Below are positions 1 through 4,978 of a stretch of DNA of 5,038 nt, piece by piece. Positions within the stretch are counted from its first letter, which is position 1. Each line of letters opens with the position of its first letter. The position numbers were made by a program, and so were the translations under genes. The DNA is from Treponema sp. UBA1798. Its GTDB lineage: Bacteria; Spirochaetota; Spirochaetia; Treponematales; Treponemataceae. Location: contig DCFS01000223.1 of the NCBI GenBank assembly GCA_002319875.1, positions 1 to 5,038 on the forward strand, in the 5' to 3' direction. The notes below the pieces were generated by a model. That model worked only from the letters and a program-made list of their open reading frames with translations, was not told the origin of the DNA and made no database searches.

Positions 1-22
1 AGAGAAAACTGAGAACGGCAGA

Positions 23-52
23 TTGACGTTACGTATCAATACGTATTATAAC
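23..52 (+). promoter_or_regulatory. Predicted sigma-70-type promoter of hicAB
   Basis: TTGACG at 23-28 (5 of 6 to the -35 consensus) is followed after 18 bp by TATAAC at 47-52 (5 of 6 to the -10). A TATTAT at 44-49 is an alternative -10 but leaves only 15 bp of spacing. Transcription would start near 59, leaving a leader of only about 8 nt before the TTG start of hicA. The Shine-Dalgarno site would then lie partly upstream of the transcript start, so the exact start is uncertain. The placement fits the only gene pair downstream. Confidence 0.55.
30..45. promoter_or_regulatory. Operator-like inverted repeat in the hicAB promoter (putative HicB site)
   Basis: TACGTAT-CA-ATACGTA is a perfect 7+7 bp inverted repeat with a 2-bp centre, lying wholly between the predicted -35 and -10. 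A repressor bound here would block RNA polymerase. HicB antitoxins with a ribbon-helix-helix C-terminus are known to autorepress their operons through short inverted repeats. Binding by this HicB is inferred from position and family. Confidence 0.6.
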
Positions 53-66
53 AAAGGAGATCCTGT

Positions 67-246
67 TTGACCGAATATGAAATAAAACGGCGTTTCAGGA
101 AGGCTGGCTGGCGGGTCATTTCAGGCGCAAAGCATGATGCTGCCGTAAATGATAGTACGGGGCAGAAAATCCCTATTCCCCGGCATAAAGGTGATATACC
201 GAAAGGAACTGCTTATAGAATATTAAAGGAAGCAGGCTTGAATTGA
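67..246 (+). CDS. hicA: HicA-type toxin, mRNA interferase of a HicAB system
   Basis: HicA toxins are small double-stranded-RNA-binding-fold proteins that cut mRNA and are neutralised by HicB. Reading TTG as start gives 59 residues with the family pattern in order: an N-terminal helix ending in GW (14-15), VISGAKHD with the conserved, presumed catalytic His at 23, the IPIPRH segment (35-40) and KGTAYRILKEAGL (46-58). The usual GSH turn is SGAKH here, a variant I recall in some family members. The TTG start at 67 is chosen because AAAGGAGA (53-60) lies at good spacing and no in-frame ATG precedes the conserved core. The stop at 244-246 lies 20 nt before the hicB start. The gene is easily missed because of its size and start codon. 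The family call rests on both the motifs and the hicB neighbour. Confidence 0.85.
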   Translation: MTEYEIKRRFRKAGWRVISGAKHDAAVNDSTGQKIPIPRHKGDIPKGTAYRILKEAGLN

Positions 247-254
247 TGGTTAAC

Positions 255-260
255 AGGAGG
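255..260 (+). promoter_or_regulatory. Ribosome binding site fixing the hicB start
   Basis: AGGAGG lies 6 nt before the ATG at 267. It decides against the upstream TTG (243) and ATG (246), which overlap the hicA stop and would add about eight residues not expected in HicB. A strong separate site for the antitoxin would favour its translation over that of the toxin. Confidence 0.8.
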
Positions 261-266
261 TTGTAC

Positions 267-653
267 ATGAAGTATCTTTATCCGGTTGTTTTTGAGAAGG
301 ATGAAGAAAAAATAGGAGTATCGGTACCCGATATTCCCGGCTGTTATACATTTGGCAATGATATGCCGGATGCCATTGAAATGGCACAGGATGCTATTTC
401 AATGCTGCTGGCTGATATGGAGGATTCCGGCAGGAAGGTACCGGAACCAAGTGATATAAAATCCGTAAAGACAAACGGCTGTGTTTCATATGTCCTTGCC
501 GATACCGATGCATGGCGCGAACAGTTTGACAGCCATGCGGTAAAAAAAACGCTATCGATCCCGGCGTGGCTTAATAAAAAAGCCGAACATGCAGGCCTTA
601 ACTTCAGCCAGATTCTACAGGAAGCCCTTAAAAAGGCACTCGGTGCAGCTTAA
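267..653 (+). CDS. hicB: HicB-type antitoxin with ribbon-helix-helix DNA-binding domain
   Basis: HicB binds and blocks HicA and usually represses the operon. The 128-residue product has the expected two parts. Residues 1 to about 65 show the degraded RNase-H-like HicB fold (MKYLYPVVFE, then the signature GVSVPDIPGCYTFGNDMPDA, then a helix EMAQDAISMLLADM). Residues 92-125 (VKKTLSIPAWLNKKAEHAG, then LNFSQILQEALKKAL) read as a strand-helix-helix of the ribbon-helix-helix class, consistent with DNA binding at the inverted repeat at 30-45. The length is normal for the RHH subclass and nothing looks truncated. Toxin-first, antitoxin-second order is common for hicAB. The gene is followed at once by a terminator-like hairpin and converges on the TPM gene that ends at 720. 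Confidence 0.93.
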   Translation: MKYLYPVVFEKDEEKIGVSVPDIPGCYTFGNDMPDAIEMAQDAISMLLADMEDSGRKVPEPSDIKSVKTNGCVSYVLADTDAWREQFDSHAVKKTLSIPAWLNKKAEHAGLNFSQILQEALKKALGAA

Positions 654-656
654 GCC

Positions 657-682
657 TTCGGTACCGGGAATACCGGATTTTT
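657..682 (+). terminator. Intrinsic terminator of hicAB
   Basis: A 7-bp stem, TTCGGTA (657-663) with TACCGGA (671-677), including one T-G pair, encloses a 7-nt loop and is followed directly by five Ts (678-682). It begins four bases after the hicB stop. It works only in the + direction: on the other strand no T-run follows the stem, so it would not stop leftward transcription from the TPM gene. Confidence 0.55.
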
Positions 683-719
683 CCTTCTGTAACAGATATA
701 TGAAACAGGTGCGGTTTTT

Positions 720-1526
720 TTACCACTTTCCTGAAGCCCCGCCGCCTCCAAAGCCGCCCCCGCCCCCGCTGAATCCGCCTCCACCACCACCGAAGCCACC
801 ACCGCCAAATCCTCCGAAGTGGTCGTCGTTGTCCCGTCCGTAATAGAATGACGACCCGCCGCGCCGGTTATGGCTGAACAGTGCTATCCACGGGAGCCAG
901 CCTAATATAGGGAACTTTCTGCCGAGGGAACCCGAAAAAAGGAAGAAATAGATAAGAATAAAAATGAGTACCGCAGCAAGTATGTCGCTCCCGCCTTCTT
1001 TTTCCGGTTCTGTCAGTTTCTTTGAAACAATCTGCGCATTGTCGGTTGCAATACCCGACATATTCTGTATGCCTGCGGTAATACCTTTGCCGTACTCACC
1101 GTCCTTAAAGTAAGGAGTAATTACGCGCCGGATGATAAGACCGCACTTTGCATCTGTCAGTTTCCCTTCCAGCCCGTATCCGACTTCTATACGTATCTGA
1201 TGCTCAGCCATCGATACTACCAGCAGAGCCCCGTTATCGCTGCCTTTCTGTCCCAGCTTCCAGGCTTCTGCGGCACGCATGCTGTAGTCTTCGATTGCCT
1301 CACCGTCAAGGGAAGGTACCGTAAGAACCGCCATCTGGACCCCTGTCTGAGAACTGAGATTTTCAAGATATGATGAAAGCAGGGAAGCTTCATCGGCGGA
1401 CATCACCCGGGCAGTATCGTTTACCGGGCCATTCAACGCCGGTACGTCAAGTGCCCGCAGCGGTAAGACGGATGCCAGCATGATCACCAGTGAAGTGAAA
1501 AAACGCATTGGCCTGTATTGTTTCAT
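720..1526 (-). CDS. TPM-domain secreted protein with C-terminal membrane segment and glycine-rich tail (COG1512/YgcG-like)
   Basis: The 268-residue product has a signal peptide (basic MKQYRPMR, then hydrophobic FFTSLVIMLASVLPL, likely cleavage after Ala25). A TPM domain follows at about 27-165, with the family landmarks LNGPVNDTARVMSADE, TGVQMAVLTVPSLDG, NGALLVVSMAEHQIRIEVGYGLEG and ITPYFKDGEYGKGI. One strongly hydrophobic span (181-198) comes next, then a tail that from 237 is nearly all Gly with Phe, ending ASGKW. This is the textbook COG1512 layout: domain outside the cytoplasmic membrane, anchored near the C-terminus. TPM proteins elsewhere are linked to photosystem II repair in chloroplasts (thylakoid phosphatase), but the bacterial role is unsettled. 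The start is supported by GGGGAG (1534-1539) 7 nt upstream. It is the last gene of the lemA operon, separated from the previous gene by 143 bp holding two hairpins. No clear terminator follows on its strand. Confidence 0.9.
   Translation of the reverse strand: MKQYRPMRFFTSLVIMLASVLPLRALDVPALNGPVNDTARVMSADEASLLSSYLENLSSQTGVQMAVLTVPSLDGEAIEDYSMRAAEAWKLGQKGSDNGALLVVSMAEHQIRIEVGYGLEGKLTDAKCGLIIRRVITPYFKDGEYGKGITAGIQNMSGIATDNAQIVSKKLTEPEKEGGSDILAAVLIFILIYFFLFSGSLGRKFPILGWLPWIALFSHNRRGGSSFYYGRDNDDHFGGFGGGGFGGGGGGFSGGGGGFGGGGASGKW
736..816 (-). repeat. GGN-rich low-complexity tract encoding the Gly/Phe tail
   Basis: The coding strand is a run of GGN codons broken by Phe codons, including two GGGGG tracts near 760-768. 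It encodes residues from about 237 to 263 of the TPM protein. Such tails are normal for the family, but the DNA is a simple-sequence tract open to slippage and, with its many G-runs, to G-quadruplex formation in DNA or mRNA. Confidence 0.75.
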
Positions 1527-1565
1527 TTTATATCTCCCCTTACCAGTACTCTGTATCTTTTATGT

Positions 1566-1583
1566 ACCGGCTTTGCAGCCGGT
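1566..1583 (-). other. Hairpin with GCAA tetraloop upstream of the COG1512-type gene
   Basis: On the minus strand ACCGGCT-GCAA-AGCCGGT forms a 7-bp GC-rich stem closed by a GNRA tetraloop, about 40 nt before the start codon at 1526. No T-run follows, so it is not a standard terminator. It would sit in the intercistronic mRNA and could act as a stabiliser, a processing boundary or a protein site. The function is not shown by the sequence. Confidence 0.5.
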
Positions 1584-1627
1584 GTCCGCAGTTTTATCAG
1601 ACTAACCCCTGCGCGATTTTCTATTGA

Positions 1628-1668
1628 GAATCTTTGAAAACTCATTTTCAGTGAGTTTTCAAAGATTC
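1628..1668 (-). repeat. Perfect 17-bp inverted repeat (long hairpin) between the two TPM genes
   Basis: GAATCTTTGAAAACTCA (1628-1644) and TGAGTTTTCAAAGATTC (1652-1668) are exact reverse complements around a 7-nt loop that can close by two more pairs. In the leftward mRNA the stem begins one base after the TAG stop of the upstream gene. The bases after the stem (TCAATAG on the minus strand) are not a T-run, so full intrinsic termination is doubtful. Partial termination or 3'-end protection of the lemA-TPM mRNA is possible. CTATTG occurs directly on both sides (1621-1626 and 1670-1675), each one base from the stem. Confidence 0.75.
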
Positions 1669-1669
1669 C

Positions 1670-2359
1670 CTATTGCACTATCGCAAGCCCGTCGGGCAGT
1701 TCGTCAGGATTCGTATCTCCGGGAGGAAAATGTTCTGCCAGCAGCTCGCCACATTTTTCAACAGCCTCTGTGAAGGCTTCCTTTCCGTTACCTTTACCCA
1801 GCTGCGCGGCCATAGCATCCGCAATGATCGTCCACAGTTCCCGGGAAATCTTTGCGGAAATACCGGAATCGGCTACGATACGTACCTGTTTTTCAAGATA
1901 TGAAGCAAAGATAAGAATACCGGAATGTTCCGCCGTGTTGTAGGTTCCGCTCTCTGTGAAACAGCGGAAAGCACGCTGCGTGACACAGGTGTCCAGAACC
2001 GTGCGCGGAATAATCAGACGGTCCAGTACCGGAATATTAACGCAATGAAAAATAATCAGAATAATGCTGAAACAGCTGATGCCGTACAGAAGAGGGAGGT
2101 ACCATACCGGAACTTCCCAGAAAAAATGCAGGGCCAGCATATTGAGTTTCCCTGCAAACGGGAGTGCAGCGGCGAATACCGCGGCAGCGGCAAGTACTGC
2201 GGCAAACAGTTCCCAGAATGCATATGAATCGCTTTCCGCCGTTACGGCAAGTGTTATCTCACCCCGTGTCCCGTTTTCCGCTTTTTTTACTGAGTCCCGT
2301 ATTTCCCTGAAAGCTGTTTCGTCGAGATGCAGCTTTTTCAGCATTGTTTCCGTTTTCAT
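1670..2359 (-). CDS. Two-span membrane protein with split TPM-like domain (COG3762-like)
   Basis: The 229-residue product has no signal peptide. Residues 12-48 (LDETAFREIRDSVKKAENGTRGEITLAVTAE as two parts) form the start of a TPM fold. Two hydrophobic segments follow (about 47-69, Ala-rich, and 84-107), then the rest of the fold at 119-212, with SGILIFASYLEKQVRIVADSGISAKI and a closing helix region. This insertion of a membrane hairpin into the TPM domain is typical of COG3762 proteins. By analogy the two TPM parts lie on the same face of the membrane, probably cytoplasmic. Its ATG overlaps the lemA stop (TGATG at 2357-2361), so translation is likely coupled. Only a weak AGG lies 10 nt upstream, which fits coupling. 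A second in-frame ATG (2342-2344) is less likely. Biochemical function is unknown. Confidence 0.82.
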   Translation of the reverse strand: MKTETMLKKLHLDETAFREIRDSVKKAENGTRGEITLAVTAESDSYAFWELFAAVLAAAAVFAAALPFAGKLNMLALHFFWEVPVWYLPLLYGISCFSIILIIFHCVNIPVLDRLIIPRTVLDTCVTQRAFRCFTESGTYNTAEHSGILIFASYLEKQVRIVADSGISAKISRELWTIIADAMAAQLGKGNGKEAFTEAVEKCGELLAEHFPPGDTNPDELPDGLAIVQ

Positions 2360-2967
2360 CAGAACTTTACCTGCGGAGCGGACTGCGCTTCGTCGGAAGC
2401 ACTGAAATATGCTTTCTGCCGGAAGCCGCCCATATTCGCTACAATAGCACGGGGAAACTGGCGTATGAAAGTATTGTATACCTGCGCCGTTTCGTTAAAA
2501 CGCTTGCGTTCCGTTGCGATACGGTTTTCCGTACCTTCAAGCTGATCCTGGAGTGCAAGAAAGTTTTCGTTTGCTTTCAGCTCCGGATAATTTTCCGTGA
2601 CCATCAGCAGCCGCTGAAGGCTGCTGCCAAGATCATTCTGGATCTTCTGGTATTTCTTAAAAGCTTCGGGATCATCCAGTACGCTTTTGTCGATATTTAT
2701 AACGCCGCCGGCGGCTGCACGTGCTTTTGCGACCTGTTCGTATACGTCACTTTCGTGCGACGCATAACCCTTTACCGTTGCTACCAGATTCGGTATAAGA
2801 TCGAGACGCCTCTGGTACTGGTTCTGCACCTGTGCCCACTGGCTTGTTACAGTTTCGTCCATCGAAACCATTTTGTTGTAATTTCCTGCAAAAAACTGGT
2901 ATATCCCGAATACGATTACGGCGATAATAGCCAGTACAATCAGCATCGTTTTAGTTCCCTTGCTCAT
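2359..2967 (-). CDS. lemA: LemA family membrane protein
   Basis: LemA proteins have one N-terminal membrane span and a long helical-bundle domain, and their molecular role is unclear. This 202-residue product shows a span at about 8-24 (MLIVLAIIAVIVFGIYQFF), then helices with the family signatures QNQYQRRLDLIPNLVATVKG (48-67), ENYPELKANENFLALQDQLEG (125-144 as the core), NRIATERKRFNETAQVYNTFIRQFP and the conserved C-terminus AYFSASDEAQSAPQVKF. The length is normal. A longer frame reaches an ATG at 3021, but that codon has no ribosome site. The ATG at 2967 follows GGAGG (2972-2976) and places the span at the usual distance, so I use it. It is the first gene of the leftward operon and overlaps the next gene by one base. 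The promoter at 3043-3071 gives a leader of about 69 nt with a hairpin. Confidence 0.93.
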   Translation of the reverse strand: MSKGTKTMLIVLAIIAVIVFGIYQFFAGNYNKMVSMDETVTSQWAQVQNQYQRRLDLIPNLVATVKGYASHESDVYEQVAKARAAAGGVINIDKSVLDDPEAFKKYQKIQNDLGSSLQRLLMVTENYPELKANENFLALQDQLEGTENRIATERKRFNETAQVYNTFIRQFPRAIVANMGGFRQKAYFSASDEAQSAPQVKF

Positions 2968-2984
2968 GAATCCTCCGGTAAGAC

Positions 2985-3019
2985 CGAAAAAACATCGGAC
3001 AGCAGCATAGCCTGCCGTC
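2985..3019 (-). other. Hairpin and T-run in the lemA leader (possible attenuator)
   Basis: On the minus strand GACGGCAG and CTGCTGTC (plus-strand 3012-3019 and 2998-3005) pair over 8 bp, with one G-T, around a 6-nt loop. Five bases later comes a run of six Ts. The gap before the T-run is wider than in a good terminator. A competing small hairpin (CCGA with TCGG) would enclose the T-run, and CGGT-CTT-ACCG abuts the Shine-Dalgarno site. This suggests, but does not prove, control in the leader. Confidence 0.35.
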
Positions 3020-3042
3020 ATTTTTATCTATTTATATAGTAG

Positions 3043-3071
3043 AATCTACGCATTATTTTCTATGGGGTCAA
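3043..3071 (-). promoter_or_regulatory. Predicted promoter of the lemA-TPM operon
   Basis: Read on the minus strand, TTGACC (plus 3066-3071; 5 of 6) is separated by 17 bp from TAGATT (plus 3043-3048; 4 of 6). Transcription would start near 3036. The position suits lemA, and no other promoter of similar quality is seen in the 180-bp divergent gap. Confidence 0.55.
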
Positions 3072-3095
3072 GACGTTTGGAAAGAAACTTCGCAG

Positions 3096-3125
3096 CGGAA
3101 ACTATCCGGACGATGACAGTTTCCG
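3096..3125. promoter_or_regulatory. Inverted repeat overlapping the -35 of the AAA-ATPase-like gene
   Basis: CGGAAACT (3096-3103) and AGTTTCCG (3118-3125) are exact reverse complements 14 bp apart, with half-site centres 22 bp apart, about two helical turns. The right arm touches the last base of the -35 at 3113-3118. A dimeric DNA-binding protein could use it as operator or activator site. No candidate regulator is encoded next to it in this window. Confidence 0.4.
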
Positions 3126-3141
3126 GTTTTTATGGTAATAT
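3113..3141 (+). promoter_or_regulatory. Predicted promoter of the AAA-ATPase-like gene (leaderless)
   Basis: ATGACA at 3113-3118 (5 of 6 to -35) is followed after 17 bp by TAATAT at 3136-3141 (4 of 6 to -10), preceded by TGG, an extended -10 element. The first transcribed base at +7 from the -10 would be 3148, the A of the start codon. Confidence 0.55.
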
Positions 3142-3147
3142 TGAGAT

Positions 3148-4731
3148 ATGAATACTGTCAGGAAAATGCCGGTCGGTATACAGAGTTTCGAAGATCTGCG
3201 CAGGAATAATTATGTGTATGTAGATAAAACCTCATACGTCTATAAACTTGCAGCGGAGGGGAAGCCTTATTTTCTTTCCCGTCCGCGGAGATTCGGCAAA
3301 AGTCTGTTCCTTTCGACGCTGGAAGCGTATTTTCTCGGGAAGAAGGAACTGTTCACCGGTCTCGTACTGGAAAAGCTTGAAGAGGAAAATACGGAACAAC
3401 CGTGGACGGTGTATCCGGTTTTGCATCTGGATTTCAATGCGGAAAAGTATTCGGAAAAAGGTTCCCTGAATATCTCGCTTGACCGGCAGCTCGGCACATT
3501 CGAAGACCTGTATGGTATCAGCAGAAAAGAATCCAGTTTTTCCGGCAGATTCATACAGGTTATCCGTGCAGCACACGGGCAGACAGGGAAGCAGGCAGTG
3601 GTACTTGTGGATGAATACGACAAACCGCTTCTGGAAGTAATGGAAAACCGTGAATTGTATGAAGACTACCGTGCGACGCTGAAGGCGTTTTACGGTGTTC
3701 TCAAGTCGGAAGACGAACACCTCAAGTTTGTGTTTCTGACGGGCGTCACGAAGTTCAGCCAGGTCAGCATCTTCAGCGACTTGAACCAGCTGAGGGATCT
3801 CAGTATGGAAGAAAAATATTCGGCCATCTGCGGTATTACGGAAGAGGAATTAACAGAACGGTTTCAGCCGGAAATAGAACGGCTTGCGCTGAAAAGCAGT
3901 CTTTCTCCCGGAGATGTTCTCCGTAAACTGGAGAAGCTGTACGACGGCTATCATTTCTGTGAAAACACACCGGGTATGTATAACCCTTTCAGTCTGCTCA
4001 ATACGTTTGAAAAAGAAAAGTTCAGTTACTACTGGTTCCAGACGGGAACGCCGACATTTTTGGTGCGTCTGATCGAACAGTCTGACTTTGATCTGCGCAG
4101 CATGGTAAACGGGGTAGAAGCTGGGGAAAACGCATTTTCGGAATACCGGTTCGACATGCATACGCCGGTGCCGCTGCTGTACCAGTCCGGCTATCTGACG
4201 ATCAAGGGATACGACAGCAGATTCGGCATCTATACGCTGAAGTTTCCGAACGAGGAAGTAAAATACGGCTTTCTGAGTTTCTTCCTGCCGCAGGATACGG
4301 CGGTGAGGCAGCCTGAGGGCAGTTTCTATATCGGGAAGTTTGTTGCCGACATGGAAGCTGGAAACGTTGACGGTTTCATGACAAGGCTGCAGTCTGTGCT
4401 GGGCAGCGTTCCCTATCCCGTATACGGGGAACCGAAGAAGGTGAGTGAGCAGACGTTCCAGACCGGCTGTTTCCTGGTGTTCCAGCTCATGGGGCAGTTC
4501 ACACAGACTGAGGTACAGAGCGCGAAAGGCCGGGCGGATGCTATAGTAGGGACAAAGAACGTCATTTATGTGTTCGAGTTCAAGCTTGACGGGACTGCGG
4601 AAGAGGCGCTGGCGCAGATAAACAATAAGCATTATGCCATACCTTATCAGGCGGATGGCCGTAAGGTTGTAAAAACCGGCGTCGGATTCGACCGGAAGAC
4701 CTGCACCATAGACCGCTGGATCACAGCGTGA
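3148..4731 (+). CDS. AAA-ATPase-like protein with C-terminal PD-(D/E)XK nuclease-like domain (PF09820-PF08011 type)
   Basis: The 527-residue protein matches a large, often multicopy family of host-associated anaerobes whose function is not established. The N-terminal ATPase-like part opens with MPVGIQSFEDLRRNNYVYVDKT, the family's hallmark. It has a Walker A variant RPRRFGKS (45-52; the first Gly is Arg, as is usual in this family, with K51 and S52 kept), a Walker B VVLVDEYD (151-158) and a sensor-like FLTGVTKFSQVSIFSDLNQL (196-215). A middle helical part follows (230-420, with YDGYHF and YNPFSLLN). The C-terminus has GRADAIV (D464), FEFK (E477, K479) and QINNKHYA (Q490), so all expected PD-(D/E)XK catalytic positions look present. 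Both domains seem intact and the length is normal. There is no Shine-Dalgarno site at the ATG. Met7 (3166) is an alternative start with AGGA too close upstream. It is divergent from lemA and forms its own transcription unit. A role in defence or DNA handling is conjecture. Confidence 0.9.
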   Translation: MNTVRKMPVGIQSFEDLRRNNYVYVDKTSYVYKLAAEGKPYFLSRPRRFGKSLFLSTLEAYFLGKKELFTGLVLEKLEEENTEQPWTVYPVLHLDFNAEKYSEKGSLNISLDRQLGTFEDLYGISRKESSFSGRFIQVIRAAHGQTGKQAVVLVDEYDKPLLEVMENRELYEDYRATLKAFYGVLKSEDEHLKFVFLTGVTKFSQVSIFSDLNQLRDLSMEEKYSAICGITEEELTERFQPEIERLALKSSLSPGDVLRKLEKLYDGYHFCENTPGMYNPFSLLNTFEKEKFSYYWFQTGTPTFLVRLIEQSDFDLRSMVNGVEAGENAFSEYRFDMHTPVPLLYQSGYLTIKGYDSRFGIYTLKFPNEEVKYGFLSFFLPQDTAVRQPEGSFYIGKFVADMEAGNVDGFMTRLQSVLGSVPYPVYGEPKKVSEQTFQTGCFLVFQLMGQFTQTEVQSAKGRADAIVGTKNVIYVFEFKLDGTAEEALAQINNKHYAIPYQADGRKVVKTGVGFDRKTCTIDRWITA

Positions 4732-4741
4732 CAGGTGCCGT

Positions 4742-4978
4742 TTATGCAGAAACAGGTGTTTTCAGCGTGGAACCGATGCCTAAAAGGAGATTGGGGACAT
4801 ATATATCCTCGTCAAGTTCGTCCCAGTGAATACCCAGCCCGTCGCCGCTGAATTCATAGTTTAAAAGAGCTTCGTTTGAAGTGTTAGCAAGCCGGGGAAA
4901 ATATCCTTTGGGAACGGAAAGCTGCCGTCCGTCCGCAAGCTGCAGGAGAAAACTACCGGAGCAGCTGGAGTCCGGCAC
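4742..4978 (-). CDS. DUF2442-type small protein (start uncertain, may be 5'-partial)
   Basis: The product, at least 78 residues, carries the DUF2442 pattern: LADGRQLSVP (14-23), GYFPRL (25-30), ANTSNEALLNYEF, GLGIHW (47-52), DELDEDIYVPNLL (53-65). DUF2442 proteins are short, of unknown function, and often sit beside DUF4160 genes in what have been suggested to be toxin-antitoxin-like pairs. The GTG at 4976-4978 is the only start I can offer inside the window. It has no ribosome site, and the frame remains open to the window end, so the true start may lie beyond 5038. About 15 residues usually precede the LADGR motif, which the GTG start roughly provides. It converges on the AAA-ATPase-like gene with a 10-bp gap and no visible terminator between them. 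Confidence 0.75.
   Translation of the reverse strand: MPDSSCSGSFLLQLADGRQLSVPKGYFPRLANTSNEALLNYEFSGDGLGIHWDELDEDIYVPNLLLGIGSTLKTPVSA

Noticed and set aside
589..843. Plus-strand ORF with a proline-rich end
   Set aside because: It is the antisense shadow of the glycine-rich tail of the TPM gene plus the end of hicB; it has no ribosome site and no family resemblance.
1527..1627. Possible separate promoter for the COG1512-type gene (TGATAAAAC near 1595-1605)
   Set aside because: The -10-like TAAAAC with TGA before it has no acceptable -35 at 16-18 bp, so I cannot support a promoter.
1360..1903. TTTTCAAGATATGA present at 1360-1373 and 1890-1903
   Set aside because: Both copies encode a Ser-Tyr-Leu-Glu stretch in different parts of two related genes. 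A 14-bp match from similar codons is likely chance or relic similarity, not a functional repeat.
2968..3021. N-terminal extension of LemA from an ATG at 3021
   Set aside because: No ribosome site precedes it and the extra 18 residues would misplace the membrane span; GGAGG before 2967 marks the better start.
2344..3039. Plus-strand ORF of 231 codons opposite lemA
   Set aside because: lemA on the minus strand has the full family signatures; this frame is Cys- and Phe-rich without a motif and has no start signal.
3850..4632. Long minus-strand ORF of 260 codons inside the AAA-ATPase-like gene
   Set aside because: It is antisense to a gene with clear domain motifs. The translation is rich in Arg, His, Leu and Gln with no recognisable fold, as expected for a shadow frame.
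4731..4760. ACAGGTG repeated twice in the gap between the convergent genes
   Set aside because: Only 7 bp, with no stem or T-run; it is not a terminator and is within chance expectation.
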